Of a stretch of DNA of 64,000 nucleotides, positions 45,668 to 58,353 are shown piece by piece. Below the pieces are notes generated by a model, which did not search any database, was not told the origin of the DNA, and saw only the letters and a list, made by a program, of their open reading frames with translations. Origin of the DNA: Zopfochytrium polystomum. Its lineage: Eukaryota > Chytridiomycota > Chytridiomycetes > Chytridiales > Chytridiaceae. Numbering within the stretch: the stretch's first letter is position 1; the number at the start of each line of letters is the position of its first letter. The position numbers were made by a program, and so were the translations under genes. Location of the stretch: the NCBI GenBank assembly GCA_025765615.1, contig JAIVFJ010000043.1, positions 62,001 through 126,000 on the forward strand. Direction: 5' to 3'.

Positions 45668-46135
45668 CTTTGAGTCGCCCTTGGTCGATGAAAGAATTAG
45701 ATGGAAACCCCTTTTTTTTTAACAAGCGCGTCTGGCGTAATCGGCAGTTACAGTTATAAAAATATATATGTATAAATATATATTGGATAGAATTGTCGAT
45801 GCAAATTCTATTCCTGCGACGAGAGGTGAGCATTGGAATCGCCTTACCAGAGTCTTTTTCTCTTGAAAACGCCACTTTATGGGGTTATTACAGGAATAAC
45901 GAGTGTTTATTCGGCGAAACGAGAGGTGAGTGAGTTGAGGGATGGTGGGTGGAACGTCAGCGTGGCCGCAGGCTGCGGATCGTCCCTGGAAGCATTAAAA
46001 GACGCTGCCACTGGATTGCCGTTGGCCCTGGTTGCTTTTCTCACTGGACGCCAACTGTGCCTGTGCTCTTAGAAAAGCATCATACGAGTCTGCAGTTTCG
46101 TTATATTTTACCCTCTTCCTCCACTAAATAAACTC
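45668..46135. other. Spacer upstream of paralogue B
   Basis: About 470 bases. A T9 run lies at 45712-45720 and an A/T-rich patch at 45755-45785. No gene seen. Confidence 0.5.
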
Positions 46136-49100
46136 TCAGCGGAGCACTGCAAAAACCTCGCCCTGCAGAGATCGGAGTCCCGTGTCTTTCCCAACATTTT
46201 TTGAGGCGGAGAGCACGGCCTTGGCTTCGAGCAAGCCGGCAGCTTCGATAGACTCGGGGTGTCCTGTGATCTTATAAAGGCGGGGCACACACCGGACGTC
46301 AGAGGCTGTCTATCATCCAAACCAAGTGCGTCTTGGAACTCACTATTGTTCCCAGGGCAGACACCGCCCGCCTTTCAACTTCGGCATCCGTTTCCTTTTT
46401 AAGTACCTGAAAGCCCAGTCAGGCGGCACCATTGGACACAATGGAAGTCATGTACCTCGATGACTTCACTTAAAAGCTCGATGTCATAGTGGTCGGTTTG
46501 CTTCGTCCTGAACAACACCGCAAGGCTGGTAAACGCATTTAGAACTTAGGCCTTACGCATTTCCACCTATCGGGATCCCAGCTTACTTTAATATAAGTGT
46601 AACATAAGCCACGCGAAGATTGGAGTTTGTGCTGGCTCGGAAGTTTTTCCCTAGCAGACCCAGAATCTAAAAAGTTCCGTGACCACCCGATGTTAGGATC
46701 AATCAAAGCGCAAAGTACCATTGCCCACCAAATCCCTGCTCTGGAATACAACCGCCCTTCCCTTCTCTGTCGCGAAAAGGTTGCACAATAATCGGAGTGA
46801 TAGCATCACGTTGGCCTCATTCTGGCCTGGTGTGAACGGATCCGATAATTGTGCGGCAGTAAACAGATTTTCAATGAACATCGCGTCGGAAGAAGCAGGG
46901 AGCTCCGTATGCAGAACGATCACACGCAATAGGTCAATTGCTGAAGAGAAAAAACCTTAAAAGAAGTCGCTGACCGAAAATGGTTGGACGTCCCACCTGG
47001 AAATCGATTGTTCACAGGCCATCCAAGCATGATCTTTTGGAGCGCCTTGTAGTGTCCCGCCGTAAATTTCGCCGTGACGGTTGCGGGTTTTTGAAGGATG
47101 GCCGAAATCTCGGCGATGAGAGCAAACTCTTCATCTGTCAGGCCATTGGTCTGTTCAGAGATTTTGTGTTAGCGGTATCATTCAACCATTGAAACACTGT
47201 GGGAGAACTTACAGAGTTGCTGGACACTTCACTTTGGAACTGAGAGACCTTGTTTTTGACGGCGACGACATTCAGAGCTTGGAAGTTGCTGAAGGACGTC
47301 TTCGCTCGAACAGCAAAAAACAAATAGTAGTTTTGTAAGAATTAATTCACAGCTTATCGAGTCGCTTACGATTGGCAAAGTTCTTTTCGCAGGTGGTGGT
47401 GGAGGTGGTGCAGCCTGCAGTGCTATTTAGCGGGTTGAATCCAGTTCACCAAAGCAATCTACCTGTCCGCTGCTGCCCGGCACATATCGGGAAGCCCCAG
47501 TGAAAGGATCCACGTTCGCGTAAGGATCTGTCTGTCCGATGGTTTGGGTGCTCGTGTTTTGAATGATGAAATTCGCAATCTGTTCCAAGAAATCTTGCGA
47601 AAGTTCGTATTGATCAATGAAACGTTGCGCTGTCATGTATGGATTTTCTGCGGGCGTGTTCAGCGATTAGCGCACACAAATTTAAGCAAATCAAATCCTA
47701 CCCGACACGTTGTAAGGAAGCTTCAAATTTTGCCCCGCGCCGATGTCTATGTCGAAGACGTAGTCGTACTCTCGACCCATGTAGACTTGCTTCCTTGAGC
47801 TTCCAACAGCGTCAACGACCTCTCCAATTTTCTGCCACTGGGAGGCCGTCGCGTCCCATTGATGCGCTTCGACGATGTCCCCGTTTCGTACCATGATGAC
47901 TTGGTCGGGACGACCTGCGGATTGGTTAGGCTCGGCGAAATGATGAAGACGCGCTGATCAAACCAGGGTTCAAAAGGGCGTCCAAACCAGGCAGTTTCGA
48001 CTTGTCCACGTCACCGACTTGATTACTAAGTGAAAGGAAGAGCCTTGAGTCGGTCGCGCAAGAGTGGAAGGGGGGCAACCAACCTCGGCAACGCTTGGCT
48101 TGCGACGGCAGCGTCGAAGGTCTGCAACTTGAAAATAAGCTTTTACGCGAAAACGATTGCGGCCAAAACCTTGATGTCGTCCTCCGAAGCAATTCGCTCT
48201 GGCGCGCGCGTGAAGATACGAACAACTCCATCGCTGCCACCGGTTGCGACATCGCCGTTAGGCAGGACGGCGACGCACCACACAGACACGCAAGGGTGTG
48301 TAATTGTTTGGACGCAAGTCGTGCCTATGAGCGTAACGAGAAGTTGCATCATTGAACAAATCTACCAGCTCGCTGGCAAACGTACGAACCATCCCAAATA
48401 CGGAGCGATCGATCCTCTCCGCAAGAAGCAAGCTGGCCGGAAGGGAACGCGGCGAGGCCGTACACAAACGCGGTGTGGCCAGACAGTTCCCGAACGCAAT
48501 CGCCCTGATAATTCCAAATCCTCACAGTGCTGGGGAATGCCGCAAAACGAGTGGTGAGAGGACTAAAGTTCGTGCGGGAGTTTGCAGGACCAAGTAGGAC
48601 TCCCACCTATCGTTTGACACAGATGCGAACCCAGAAGCGACCAGGGCAAGTGCGCGGACGACGTCTCTATGTCCTCGCATTGTCTGCACGGGCTGCCCAT
48701 CGCTCCAAAGCTTGATGAGCTTGTCAGCCGAAGCTGCCCATACAGAGAAATCGTTACGTAAGCTTGCTTCAAGCTTCTGACCCTGCTCACCCGTTAAAAT
48801 GCCTCGTCCCGGAAGCTCGAGCACAGCCCACACAGCTTGCTCGTGCCCGGTCATAGTCCACAACGACGACCCGTTTCTCCACACGCGAGCAGTTCTGGTG
48901 TTTCGGCGAGGATTCGGAAAGAGGGATAGAATCAGCGAATCGCGCAACGTTTTGCAATGGATGTTCAACGCACTTATCCCACGATCCCGATATGATGTCT
49001 CCGTTTGCAGCAAGTGCGAGAGTGCAAACAGTGTCGGTGTGTCCCACCAGCACGAATGCCGGCTCCGCCGGGTTTCGCACGTCGAACACGTTGATGACCT

Positions 49101-49572
49101 TGTCCGCTCCTCCACTCGCGACGAGGCCTGCAAACGAGCGAGTGAATGAATGCTGGGTTTTTTTTTAGCATTCGTCAGCAAGCGTTCTCACCTTCAGTAA
49201 ACTCTCCATGCGGTGGGATGTACACGAGCGAGTTGACAAAGTGAGAGTGGCCTAAATACGAATTTCCGAGGGAAAACTCAGAGACCGCAGGAGAAGCGCG
49301 AGACCACGAGAGCACTCGAGTGTCTCGTGAGCTGGAGAAGAGGAGGCCATCGTTGGCAACCGCAAGAGCACGGACCTGCGTGGCACATTAGAATATACAA
49401 ATGATCTGTGACGCCACGTTCGGCCCTCCGAACGCATGCGCGCGATCCAGACGGCCGCAACGTGCGCGTTCATACGCGCAGGAGGGCTGCAGCTATCCAT
49501 GTTACGTACATCTTGCGTGTGGGCTTGGAGCACCGCGGAGAGTTGGAAGGGCACCGGTTGTGGCGTTGACAT
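46136..49572 (-). CDS. DOA1: DOA1/PLAA (Ufd3), WD40-PFU-PUL ubiquitin adaptor of Cdc48
   Basis: Nineteen exons traced with GT-AG borders, from 49572-49510 to 46270-46136. They sum to 2271 bases, 756 residues, close to the family's 715-795. The N-terminal half is a seven-bladed WD40 propeller (SSSRDTRVLSW, SGGADKVINVFDV, GHTDTVCTLAL, SGSWDKTARVW, GHRDVVRALAL, GHTAFVYGLAAF, TGGSDGVVRIF). The PFU domain follows (YDYVFDIDIGAGQNLKLPYN, then NPYMTAQRFI and FLEQIANFI). The Pro run AAPPPPPPAK precedes the PUL Armadillo-like domain (LTDEEFALIAEIS, LLRVIVLHTEL, ANVMLSLRLLCNLFA). Known role: binds ubiquitin and Cdc48/p97, rec­ycles ubiquitin and aids ERAD, endosomal sorting and ribophagy. Its start codon is only 76 bases past the RAD4 stop on the same strand. 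Confidence 0.95.
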
Positions 49573-49648
49573 CGTTTTGGCCGGGATCTGCGCGTCCAAT
49601 TGGCGTCCAATCACAAATTTCAATCGTGCCTTGTCCCATCAATTCATC

Positions 49649-52337
49649 TCAAGTGTATTTCTGCATCAGCCTTGCCTTCACCATCAGTTTGCGCGTCAAG
49701 CGCATCCACCCAGAGAGTGCCCGCTGGGTGCGGGCTTCGTGCGCCTTTTCCGCCAGAAACGCAGTGTGCTCCGCAGCAGCCTACCATCGAAAATGAGTGA
49801 TTTCACAAGATGGCTGTTTGCATCGCCCCCACCTCCTTGACGATTGCGGCAAACTCTTTGCCGACTACAATTCCGTCTAAAATTGGTGTAGACGCACCCT
49901 TTCGAAACTCGAAGCCCGTCTGGTGTTGGAAGACGAGTTAAGTCCGTGGTATCAAGAAACGAACCGGGTGTCAACCAACAAGAACTAACCACAGCTTTTG
50001 CAAAATCAACACCCAGTTGCTTGGCCACTACTGCTGCGTTGGCGTCGCGAATATGTGACGCACCAGAGGGCAGCATGTTAGGGTGAAGGAGCTCGAAATT
50101 TTTGAAAGCATTCTTTGGGATAATGCCCTAGTGGGAAATGCGTGTCAGGATCTCGCACTTCTTCCAATTCGAACGAAATAAACACAAGGGATGCATACAT
50201 CGACGATTTCAGCCGCAACATAATCTTCGGTCTGCCACTCTCCAAAGAGTTCAGCGACGGTCGGGTCGTTTGACGCGTCGGCGTCTGAAGTTCCTCTTGC
50301 AACGCTCAACTTGTGGGCTTCTATTTCCCTCTTTCGATTGACAGTGTACGCTCGAGCGTTGCCCCGTTTCATTGGTTCTTCTCCTTGCTTTACAACTCTT
50401 CCTTCATAAAGCCATCCTTGACGGGAAAGGAGCTAGAGGGTTGGCAAATCATTGCGTGAGGAACAACAGAAAATCTGGGCAACCACGTATCTTACGTACA
50501 TCTTTCAAGTGAGATCGAGGATAAATGTCTTCATCCTTGAACTTGCCGACGATGAATTCTTTACCCTTGGGAAAGATTATTTGGTTTGCAGTGCAGTGAC
50601 GTTCTAAAGCAAACCTTTCGAATACAGTAAGAAATAACAAACTGAAGGTGCAGCTTACAAAGGGTGGTTTTTGAACCCAGCAAGGTTCGAAGGCATTTTT
50701 TCCGAAACCTGGGCAGTCTCAAGCATGACGTCTTCCTTCTCATCCACCGCCGTGCGATCCGACTTTGACAATAGCCACAGGCAAGTGTTCCAAAACACTT
50801 CGTCTTCACCCATTAGGCGCAGGCGAAGAGTTCGCCCATTCCACTGAGAACTATACCGACGCGTTACGTCTTTGACCCAAAACTCTGAAATCCCCATTAT
50901 AATCAAATCTTGGATGCACGGCGGCTGCCCGATAGCTTTTCACCAACCTTGCTCACACGCGATCACGTAGGTCAAGTAGAGCTGCAGTGGAGCGCTTACT
51001 GGCGGCTCAAAGCTGTGATCCTCGGCAACCGCACCTGAGGAGGGATCCACAGAAACCCAGGTTTCCTCTGTCTCCGCGAATACTTCAGCCCACAGGCGAA
51101 TGCCGAGCGTCTCGTCATACTCCGCCTTTTGGCGGTCCCCTTCTGGTTCAAGTGGCACAGCCAACGCTGCCTTTGCAAGAGACAAGGGCACCGGGTGCAG
51201 CGACCCAACCAGTCGGCACTTTATACCCACTCCGCGCATGGCAGCGACAAAGAGAAGTGCAGAAAGGTTCGGTGGGACCGCTCGCGATTTCGAGTCAGGC
51301 TCACTGATAATTCGGCCGAGACAGTCGACGATGGATTCGGGCGTACATGGGTGAGGCATTGGCTGAGACTTGGAGACAGGAAACTGCTCTTTCCACCACT
51401 TCGCTACTGACCGAAGGTACATGCTCACAAATGGATGCTTCGCGGGATTCGTGCCGTTCGTGTCTTTTTTAGATCGGGCAGCTCGTCCTTTCCCTTTGGC
51501 CGAGGTTATTGCAGTTCCCGCTTTCAATCCCGAAACAAGGGACTCTGGAATGAGGGAAAGGCAAAACGCCTGGACGCATACAAGTTTTCTACTCGTTATT
51601 TCAGTGATCATGTCTAGGTTTTCAAATAACCAGTAGTTTCGTTACCTGAGTATTTGGGTCGTTACAGCATCGATTTCGGTGGGTCAGAGAAACAAGTAGA
51701 CAGAGCAGGTGTGCCTTGTGCATCGCAACGCGCAATTCTCGATCTGCTTTGACCAGCCCAGCCGTTTTACGCTTCTTCTTCCTGCATGCCGATCAAATAC
51801 ATGCGACTTAATTAGCAACGGATCCCAGGGTTGCGAAGAATGCACTCAACTGTTTCGCGCCTTGCACTTGATCTGACGAAGGTATAGAAATTTCGATTGG
51901 GCCACTTCGAACATCGCCGACCGAAAGTGGCATTGGATCTGCATGGGGAGTATCAGGATCAGGAGTGATCCCTGTCCGAAAATCTGAATGGACGAACCCC
52001 TTTCGGCGTCAGCTGGAGGAGAAACGGTGGGAACATTTTCCCAAACTTCGTCGTCATCAGCATCATCATCATCATCATCGGCAGGATCGTTGAAGAAGTA
52101 CGATGGAGCTTCCGATTGCAAGGATAAAGTCGACGATGAAGCGATTGCTACTGATGGGACCGTCACGAACATCTCGTCGTCATCGTCGTCGTCGTCCTCG
52201 TCCGTCTGGCCAGCGGTTGGAGGAAGAGGAGGTGGAGGTGGGACCGGACTTGCATCGGCGACGCGCCGCCTCTTTGACGTGTGGCTTACGGGTTTTCCCG
52301 TGGAGCGCGGTTTGGTACCTTCGTCGCCGTCCACCAT
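49649..52337 (-). CDS. RAD4: RAD4/XPC, DNA damage recognition factor of nucleotide excision repair
   Basis: Nine exons: 52337-51868, 51781-51646, 51569-50948, 50884-50659, 50614-50500, 50432-50199, 50127-49990, 49919-49833 and 49780-49649. Total 2160 bases, 719 residues. The acidic N-terminus is followed by a KKKRK patch and HKAHLLCLLVSLTHR. Then comes the transglutaminase-like domain (LRLWAEVF-type GIRLWAEVFAE, WVSVDPSSG, FWVKDVTRRY). The three BHD domains are clear: FALERHCTANQIIFPKGK, LFGEWQTEDYV, IPKNAFKNFELLHPNMLPSGA and GFEFRKG. Known role: with Rad23 it binds helix-distorting lesions and recruits TFIIH. The end of exon 1 (SLLILILP) is unlike the family and may hide a splice or base error. 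Confidence 0.93.
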
Positions 52338-52641
52338 TTGTTGCAAGCGTAACCACGCCACGAGGCGCTTTGGTTTTTTCTTCGTTCGTTTTCTGTTGAA
52401 AAGCAAGCGACTTGACCCCGCCGATCGCTCCCCGCCTCCGTTCGCATCCTCTGGCGGGTCGCAACCTCAAATAATCGGACTGAGCGGGCATACACTTCGA
52501 GCTCGTTCCCACCTTGCCTCTCGATCCTCCCCTACCGACGCAGCTCATTCCCCTTCCGCTGGTGCCCGCCCAAGCCGTTCCTCATTAGACAAGCGAAGCC
52601 CGAGACAGCGCCGCCACTCAACCAACTCTCCACACCGCAGC
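52338..52641. promoter_or_regulatory. Divergent promoter region of RAD4 and the UBE2J-type E2
   Basis: 304 bases lie between the RAD4 start (minus) and the E2 start (plus). It must serve both genes. No single motif is assigned; the region is GC-moderate and lacks microsatellites. Confidence 0.6.
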
Positions 52642-53432
52642 ATGGCCTACACAACTCGCCTCCGCAAAGAGTACATGCTCATCCAAAAGTCGCCCCCTCC
52701 ATTCATCACCGCCAAGCCGCTCGAGTCGAATCTGCTCGAATGGTAGGGGTGTGTTCGCGAGTGGCTCGGCGGGGGCTTGCCTCTGGGTGATCTCGATTTG
52801 TAATCCAGGTGCATACACTTTCGTTCAGGCACTACATAATACAGGGTCCGCCGGACAGCCCTTACGCCGGCGGAGAGTACTGGGGCAAGCTGATCTTTCC
52901 CAAGGAGTACCCGTACAAGCCGCCAGCCATTCAGATGGTCACTCCGTCAGGTTGTCTCTTGCAGGTCCAGAGACCTTTGACCCTTTCTGACTGTCCCACC
53001 ACCCCGTCCAGGTCGCTTTGAAACAAGCAGGGCACTCTGCCTATCCATGTCGAGCTTCCATCGTGCGTACCAGACCCTCATTCATTCCGCGGACCTGAAT
53101 AGCTGAATTCAATCTCGTTCTTTGCTCTCTCACAAAACACAGCTGAAACGTGGTGCCCGGGCTGGTCGGTCTCGTCGGTCCTGATTGGCCTCCTCTCCTT
53201 CATGCTCGAAGATACCATCACCAACGGCTCCATCACAACAACGGCGGAGGAGAAGCGCGCGTTTGCCGCAGCAAGCGCCGCGTACAATCGATCGCAGTCC
53301 AAGTTCCGGGAGGTGTTCCCGGATGTCGCGCCACCATCGACTGCCATGGTGAGCACGACATCGCCGGCTCCGGTGGCGGTGACGCCGGTGACTCCGGCAC
53401 CGGCACCGGTGGCCGTGAAGAAGCGCAGGTGA
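52642..53432 (+). CDS. UBE2J2/Ubc6-type ubiquitin-conjugating enzyme lacking the membrane tail
   Basis: Four exons: 52642-52742, 52829-52950, 53012-53062 and 53143-53432, total 564 bases, 187 residues. The UBC fold is of the J/Ubc6 class: [38 protein letters not shown], then the active-site region [10 protein letters not shown] followed by [10 protein letters not shown] with the catalytic Cys in ALCLS, and GLLSFMLED. Unlike the usual Ubc6 type, which is tail-anchored in the ER membrane for ERAD, the C-terminus here is a Thr/Pro/Ala-rich stretch ending in KKRR with no hydrophobic segment. A GT at the stop codon (CAG/GTGATG) could be a donor for a further exon, but no downstream membrane helix was found before the convergent AASS gene. 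Neighbours DOA1 and RAD4 are also ubiquitin-linked. Confidence 0.9.
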
Positions 53433-53523
53433 TGTGGAGCTTTGGAGGACAGGAGGTCGGCTGATGGGTGGGTGGTTGGAGGGACCCTTACAAATGGAGA
53501 CCCGTTTTGCTTGATTCTCTGCT

Positions 53524-53554
<31 letters not shown>

Positions 53555-53606
53555 TGCATCGCTGGATCGTTTCCAAAGAAATTCCCACTTTATTATCACC
53601 TCCTAC
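53433..53606. other. Convergent 3' spacer of the E2 gene and AASS, with a T tract
   Basis: About 174 bases containing a T run of about 29 (53528-53556). Shared 3' region of two convergent genes. Confidence 0.6.
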
Positions 53607-56600
53607 TCAGAGGCGCACAACCTTTTCATGAAACCGGATTCCCTCACCCTCGAGCTTCTTCAGCATTTCGACGTAAATGTCGGCGTGCACTGGCGCAACG
53701 ACCCCGCGTCGGTGGATCTCGCCTTTGGTGAGAACGAAAGTCAAGGGGCAGAAGAATAGATAGATCGTAGTCAGGAAAACCAAGCATCACTGTGGTGCCG
53801 CGCTCACCTGACAACACCATCTCGGTCGCAATGGCAGCCGGCAGGCCGACGGTCTTGGCCATGGCCGAGTAGCCGTTCGGATCGCCATACGCGATCAGCG
53901 TCGATGTGTGCTTTTCCTGTAAGGCGAATTCAGTTTTCAAACCGAGACGAGAAAGAGGTTCTCCAAAAAATTCCTCCTCAAAACCACCGAGTGTCCAACC
54001 TTCGCGTCTCCGCCCCAGTTCACACCAAACTCGTGGTGCATGATGACCATGTCGCGTTCGTCGGGCAGGTAGACGAGTTTGGCCTGGAGCAGGGCGCAAA
54101 ACGCGTCAAGAACCGACGGGGACGGGTTGTGCACTGGGTGGCCGTCTGACAGCATTTCGAGCCTGAGTGGGCAAGGGGGGCGGTCAAAGATCTTGGCCTT
54201 TTGACTCCTGGTGGTGGTGAACACAGAAGAAAAAATACCAGTTAAGCCCATCCATGACGCGGTCGAGGCGGCCGTGAGCGTCGGCCGGATGTGGGCGAAG
54301 CTTTCGAGCCACGGCTTCCCGCCAATGCTTTGGTTCCGGTGAGGTGCGGCATCCCAGCAGTTTTCCCATTAATTGCTTCTGTTTAGGTAAGTGCGGTGAG
54401 GGGGGGGGGTTTATGGTAAGATGGCATGACGTCACGATGGCGGGAAGAGAACTGGAACTACTTACCCAGGATGTACCAGAAGGAATGTTTGTCTCCGCAG
54501 CATCGAGCAGACCCAACTCATTGAAAGCTCCCATGAGCTCCGCGTAACCCTAGATAAATCGGAAGGGGCGGACAGGAACACGAAAGTCAACAGGTGTTGC
54601 ACAGTTCCACCGCAACATAAAGAAGTAAAAAAAAAAAACCGTCTACCTTGAACCGCAGAGTCCCGCGGAACATGTCGGTAAGATCAGCCCCAGATCCGAG
54701 CTGGTAGGTGTCGAGGTAGCTCAAAGAATCCCTGTTGGGCAGGCCTTCCAGGGCAAAGCCAGGGTATATCGAGACGGGCACCGCAGAGCGCATGAGTTCG
54801 GGGCCAGGAACTTCGATCAGCTGCGGCAAGATGAACAGGGGGGCTTTGTGAGCAGTCCGAAGACCCTGGGGAGCGGCGTCAGAAAGCCCTCCTTACCTTG
54901 CCTCCCATTTTGAATTTTGCACCGTTCAGCCCGGCAAGGAGCACGCCCTTTGGACTCCAACTGAATTTGTACCCGAGGGGGTTCCCCGAGGCTTCCGGTG
55001 CGGGCAAGCCGCCGCACCAGGACACGAACGACGTCAGCTTCCCACCCTTTCGCCTGATATCGTCAAACTGGCGAACGGCGGTCAGGTGATCAATGCCTGG
55101 GTCGAGACCGATTTCGTTCATGAACGTCACCCCTGCGGATTTTGCCCTATCATACAGGTGGTGGGAGGCAAAGTGATCACAGAGTGTGTTAAGCTACGCC
55201 GTCATACCCAATGGCGAGAGCAAGGAAATTGCAAAGCCACGGAACCTTTCATGAAGTGCCTTCATGGCAGGCGAGATGTAGCTTGCCGTGACGAGATGCT
55301 TGCGGGCGCTGAGACAGTGCTCCGCAACCGCAGGGTGCAGACTGGCGGGTACAAAACTGACTACAATGTCGTGGCTTTCCACCAACTTTCGCATCGAAGC
55401 AGCGTCGTTGACGTCCAGGGAGGTCACTGGCGCGTTTGGTCGGCCATTTGAGAGACGACGCGCTTCTTCCTGGGCGTTGCTTGCTGCGGCAGAGACAGAT
55501 CGGGACAGTCGGGTCCACCCCAATGTATTAAGAAACGACGGGTACGAAGCGAGCCAGAGAGTGAAGAGAATTCGCCCACTCACCAATCGTTACTGATTTC
55601 GACGAAGACCGCAAAAGATAGTCAACCAACGGTGCCGAGACATAACCGGAACCGAGGAGAAGAATCTTCTGACTTGATGTAACTTTTGCGCCACTGCTGT
55701 GTGGTGTTATGAGAGGAGGCCATCATTCAAAGTTCGAACTTACCCATGCACCACACCAAACTCCTCGATTGCGGAGTAGAGTTTCTCATGCTTTTGTTCG
55801 AGTGTTCCATCAGAGGCAGTGATGGCCGCACCTTTCAGCACGGGATGGTCAAAGTTTCCTCTGGCCTAAGAGGACACTAAGACTTGCTTCCCATAAATGC
55901 AAAAACGCACTTACCAATTGAACAACAAAGGGAAACAGCGCGTCGCCAAAGTACTCACTGGCTTCCAGCGGCATTTCGGTCGGCAGGTTGTCGATGGACA
56001 TGATCTGGATTCCTTCCCCCTCCGTGCTGCAAAGACGGATCAATCAGCTGGCTTTACTCGCGCCAGCAAAAACATGGTTTCCGCTTACTCGTCGTGCGTT
56101 TTCCCCGAGATGGGATCGTACATGAAAAAAGGTTTGTCGATGGTTGTAGCGTGGGAAACAAACTCCAGGGATCCCTTGCAAAGAGCAAATGAGTTGCTTC
56201 CCAGCCAACCACCAGTGACTCACCCCGAAATCGCAAGATATGTCTGCGACCTGGAGAAGTCTCAGCCGTTTCTCGCGGGCGAGGGTCAGCGTCTGCTCTT
56301 TTGTCAGCAGTCTTGGGTATCGTTCATCCCAAAAGATTCCGTTCACGATCATGCTGGCGTACGGGGCAATCTGTTGCACGAGTGAATCGGTTTTTGCAAA
56401 ATTGCATCAATACTGGGTACACGTGCGGGTGGAAGGCGGACATGCGCTGAGTGCGTACTTTTTCATGAAATACAGACTTGTACAAATCGGGACGAGCCAA
56501 ATACTCCGACCGGGAAAACTCGCCACCGTCTTTCCTTTCAATGTAGTCCTGCATTTGAACCATACAGCCGTAAACCTTGCGGTTGTCATAGCCTTTTCGG

Positions 56601-58010
56601 ACGAACCTTTGCTTAGTTTTGAATTGACAAGAGGATAGCCCGCTTACTTTTATCTTCGACCAGCGCTTTCAGCTCCTCTGGCTTCACCCAAACGTGTGGG
56701 AGGCACTTGAACATGTGGATAGCGCCCTAAACTCGGAGCACGCGACAAATACAGTGTGTAAACGATGAGGGTCAGCGTTCGGAGCGAAAGGGGCGAAATC
56801 GTCCGGGCCGCTGCCACTTTACCTTAGTGACATTTCCTGATCCAGTGAACACGAAGACCATCGGCCCGAGCTGCCGCGGCAGCCCGTCATCCATGATGAC
56901 TTGCCCCGTGCGCGTCATATCCAAACGCGCATCCGCGACGCAGCGATACATGTACGACAATCCGCACGCCTGTGAATGATCCACGTCGGGGTCCGCCAAT
57001 TCGTTCAAAAATGAGAAGATAGAAAAAGGTGACACCTTCCAAAACCCCACACAACACACTCACCAGGAAAGGCCCCCCAAAGCCTTTCGCAAGCAGGCGG
57101 TGTCCCAGACCGTTGGCGCCATCCATGAAACCTGCGGGTGGAGTGAATATTCAGAGAGGGGTTCAAAGAACAAGGTGCGGGGGCTCTCTATTAAAAGAAT
57201 TCACACCCGCGTATCCGGCAAAACGACTGAACAAGACCAGTCTTCGATTCGAGTCGTCCTTCATCAGCTCATAGTCGATTAACCGAATCCTCTGGGACCA
57301 ACCAACTTAGCGAACGAAAAAAAAAAGAAAAAAAAAAAAAAGAAAAAAAAAACAAACCGCCCCCTTCCCAGTAACTATGAAGCCCGCCCTCACTACCGCG
57401 CTGCCCTCACCTTGTCCAGCAAGGCTTTTAGCAGCGGCATATTGTACGGCTGAGCCTTGTGCGTGTGCGAGAAGAACAGATACGTCTTGTCGGGAATCAA
57501 GTGCTCGACGGGCACCTCCTTGACGCCTAGGATCACGTCTGCTCCGGACAAGTCGTCCTGGATGACTGCACCTGCCTTTAATTTGGGAAGAGGGGGAAGC
57601 GATGAGGGATGAGCGAGCCGCAACGCACCGCAAGAATGATGAGTTAGAAGAAAAAGAAAGAAAAAAAAGAAAAAACACAGCGGCGCGCCTTGCCCAACCT
57701 CCTCATACTTTTCGTCAGGAATGACGCGCTTGGAGCTCGGCTGGACGAGGACGCGGACGCCGAGCTCCTTGACGAGCCGCTCGACGTGGTCGGGGACGAG
57801 CGGCACGCGCCGCTCCCAGCGGTTCTTGTCCTCGCGCCGGATGCCGAGCGAGAGCGGCGCACGCGGCGTGCAGACGCCGCCGTCGCCCGGATTGGAAAAG
57901 TCGTGGTGGGGGTGCGTCACGAGACCGCGGTGGCTTAGGGACGGCCGGACCGTGGCGGCGACGGCGGCGGTGGGCGCCGCCAGCCTGGCGCGCAGAGTGC
58001 GGCGGAGCAT
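53607..58010 (-). CDS. AASS: Bifunctional lysine-ketoglutarate reductase/saccharopine dehydrogenase (AASS type)
   Basis: About 20 short exons, first 58010-57699 and 57575-57411, last ending at TGA 53609-53607. The N-terminus (MLRRTLRARLAAP, Arg/Ala-rich) looks like a mitochondrial presequence. The LKR half follows: REDKNRWERRVPLVPDHV, TYLFFSHTHKAQPYNM, GFMDGANGLGHRL, VFVFTGSGNVTKG, GCMVQMQDY and IQIMSIDNLPTEMP. The saccharopine dehydrogenase half follows: KILLLGSGYVSAPLVDYLL, LDPGIDHL, CGGLPAPE, NPLGYKFSWSPKGVL, LPNRDSL, MFRGTLRF and GYSAMAKTVGLPAAI. Known role of the fusion: lysine plus 2-oxoglutarate to saccharopine, then to glutamate and aminoadipate semialdehyde, in lysine catabolism in animals and plants. 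In yeasts these activities are separate Lys1 and Lys9 enzymes, so a fused enzyme in a fungus-like genome deserves attention. Confidence 0.93.
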
Positions 58011-58353
58011 GACGCGGTAGGTTGTGGATGTGGACGGCCGAGGGTAAAAGATAGTGTGCGGTTCTTCCGCTACTGGGCGTTGGCGATCACGCGATTACCG
58101 AGAGGATGCAAGCGGCGATGTGGACAGGTAGAGCTCGACCGATTCCAGTGAGGCAGAGGAGGCGCGGCAAGTGCGTGAGTTTGCCAACGGCAGTGGCCCG
58201 CGCTGCTCCGACGGCGTTTCGGAAGGACGAGTCCGTCGGGATTCGAATTTTTTAAAGGAAAGAAAAGAAAAGTGGCCAGTTTTGGCTGGCTGCTTTCCAG
58301 GTTAGGGCTTTGCGACTCAATACACCCTTTTTATTGCGACTCTAGCGCAAGGC

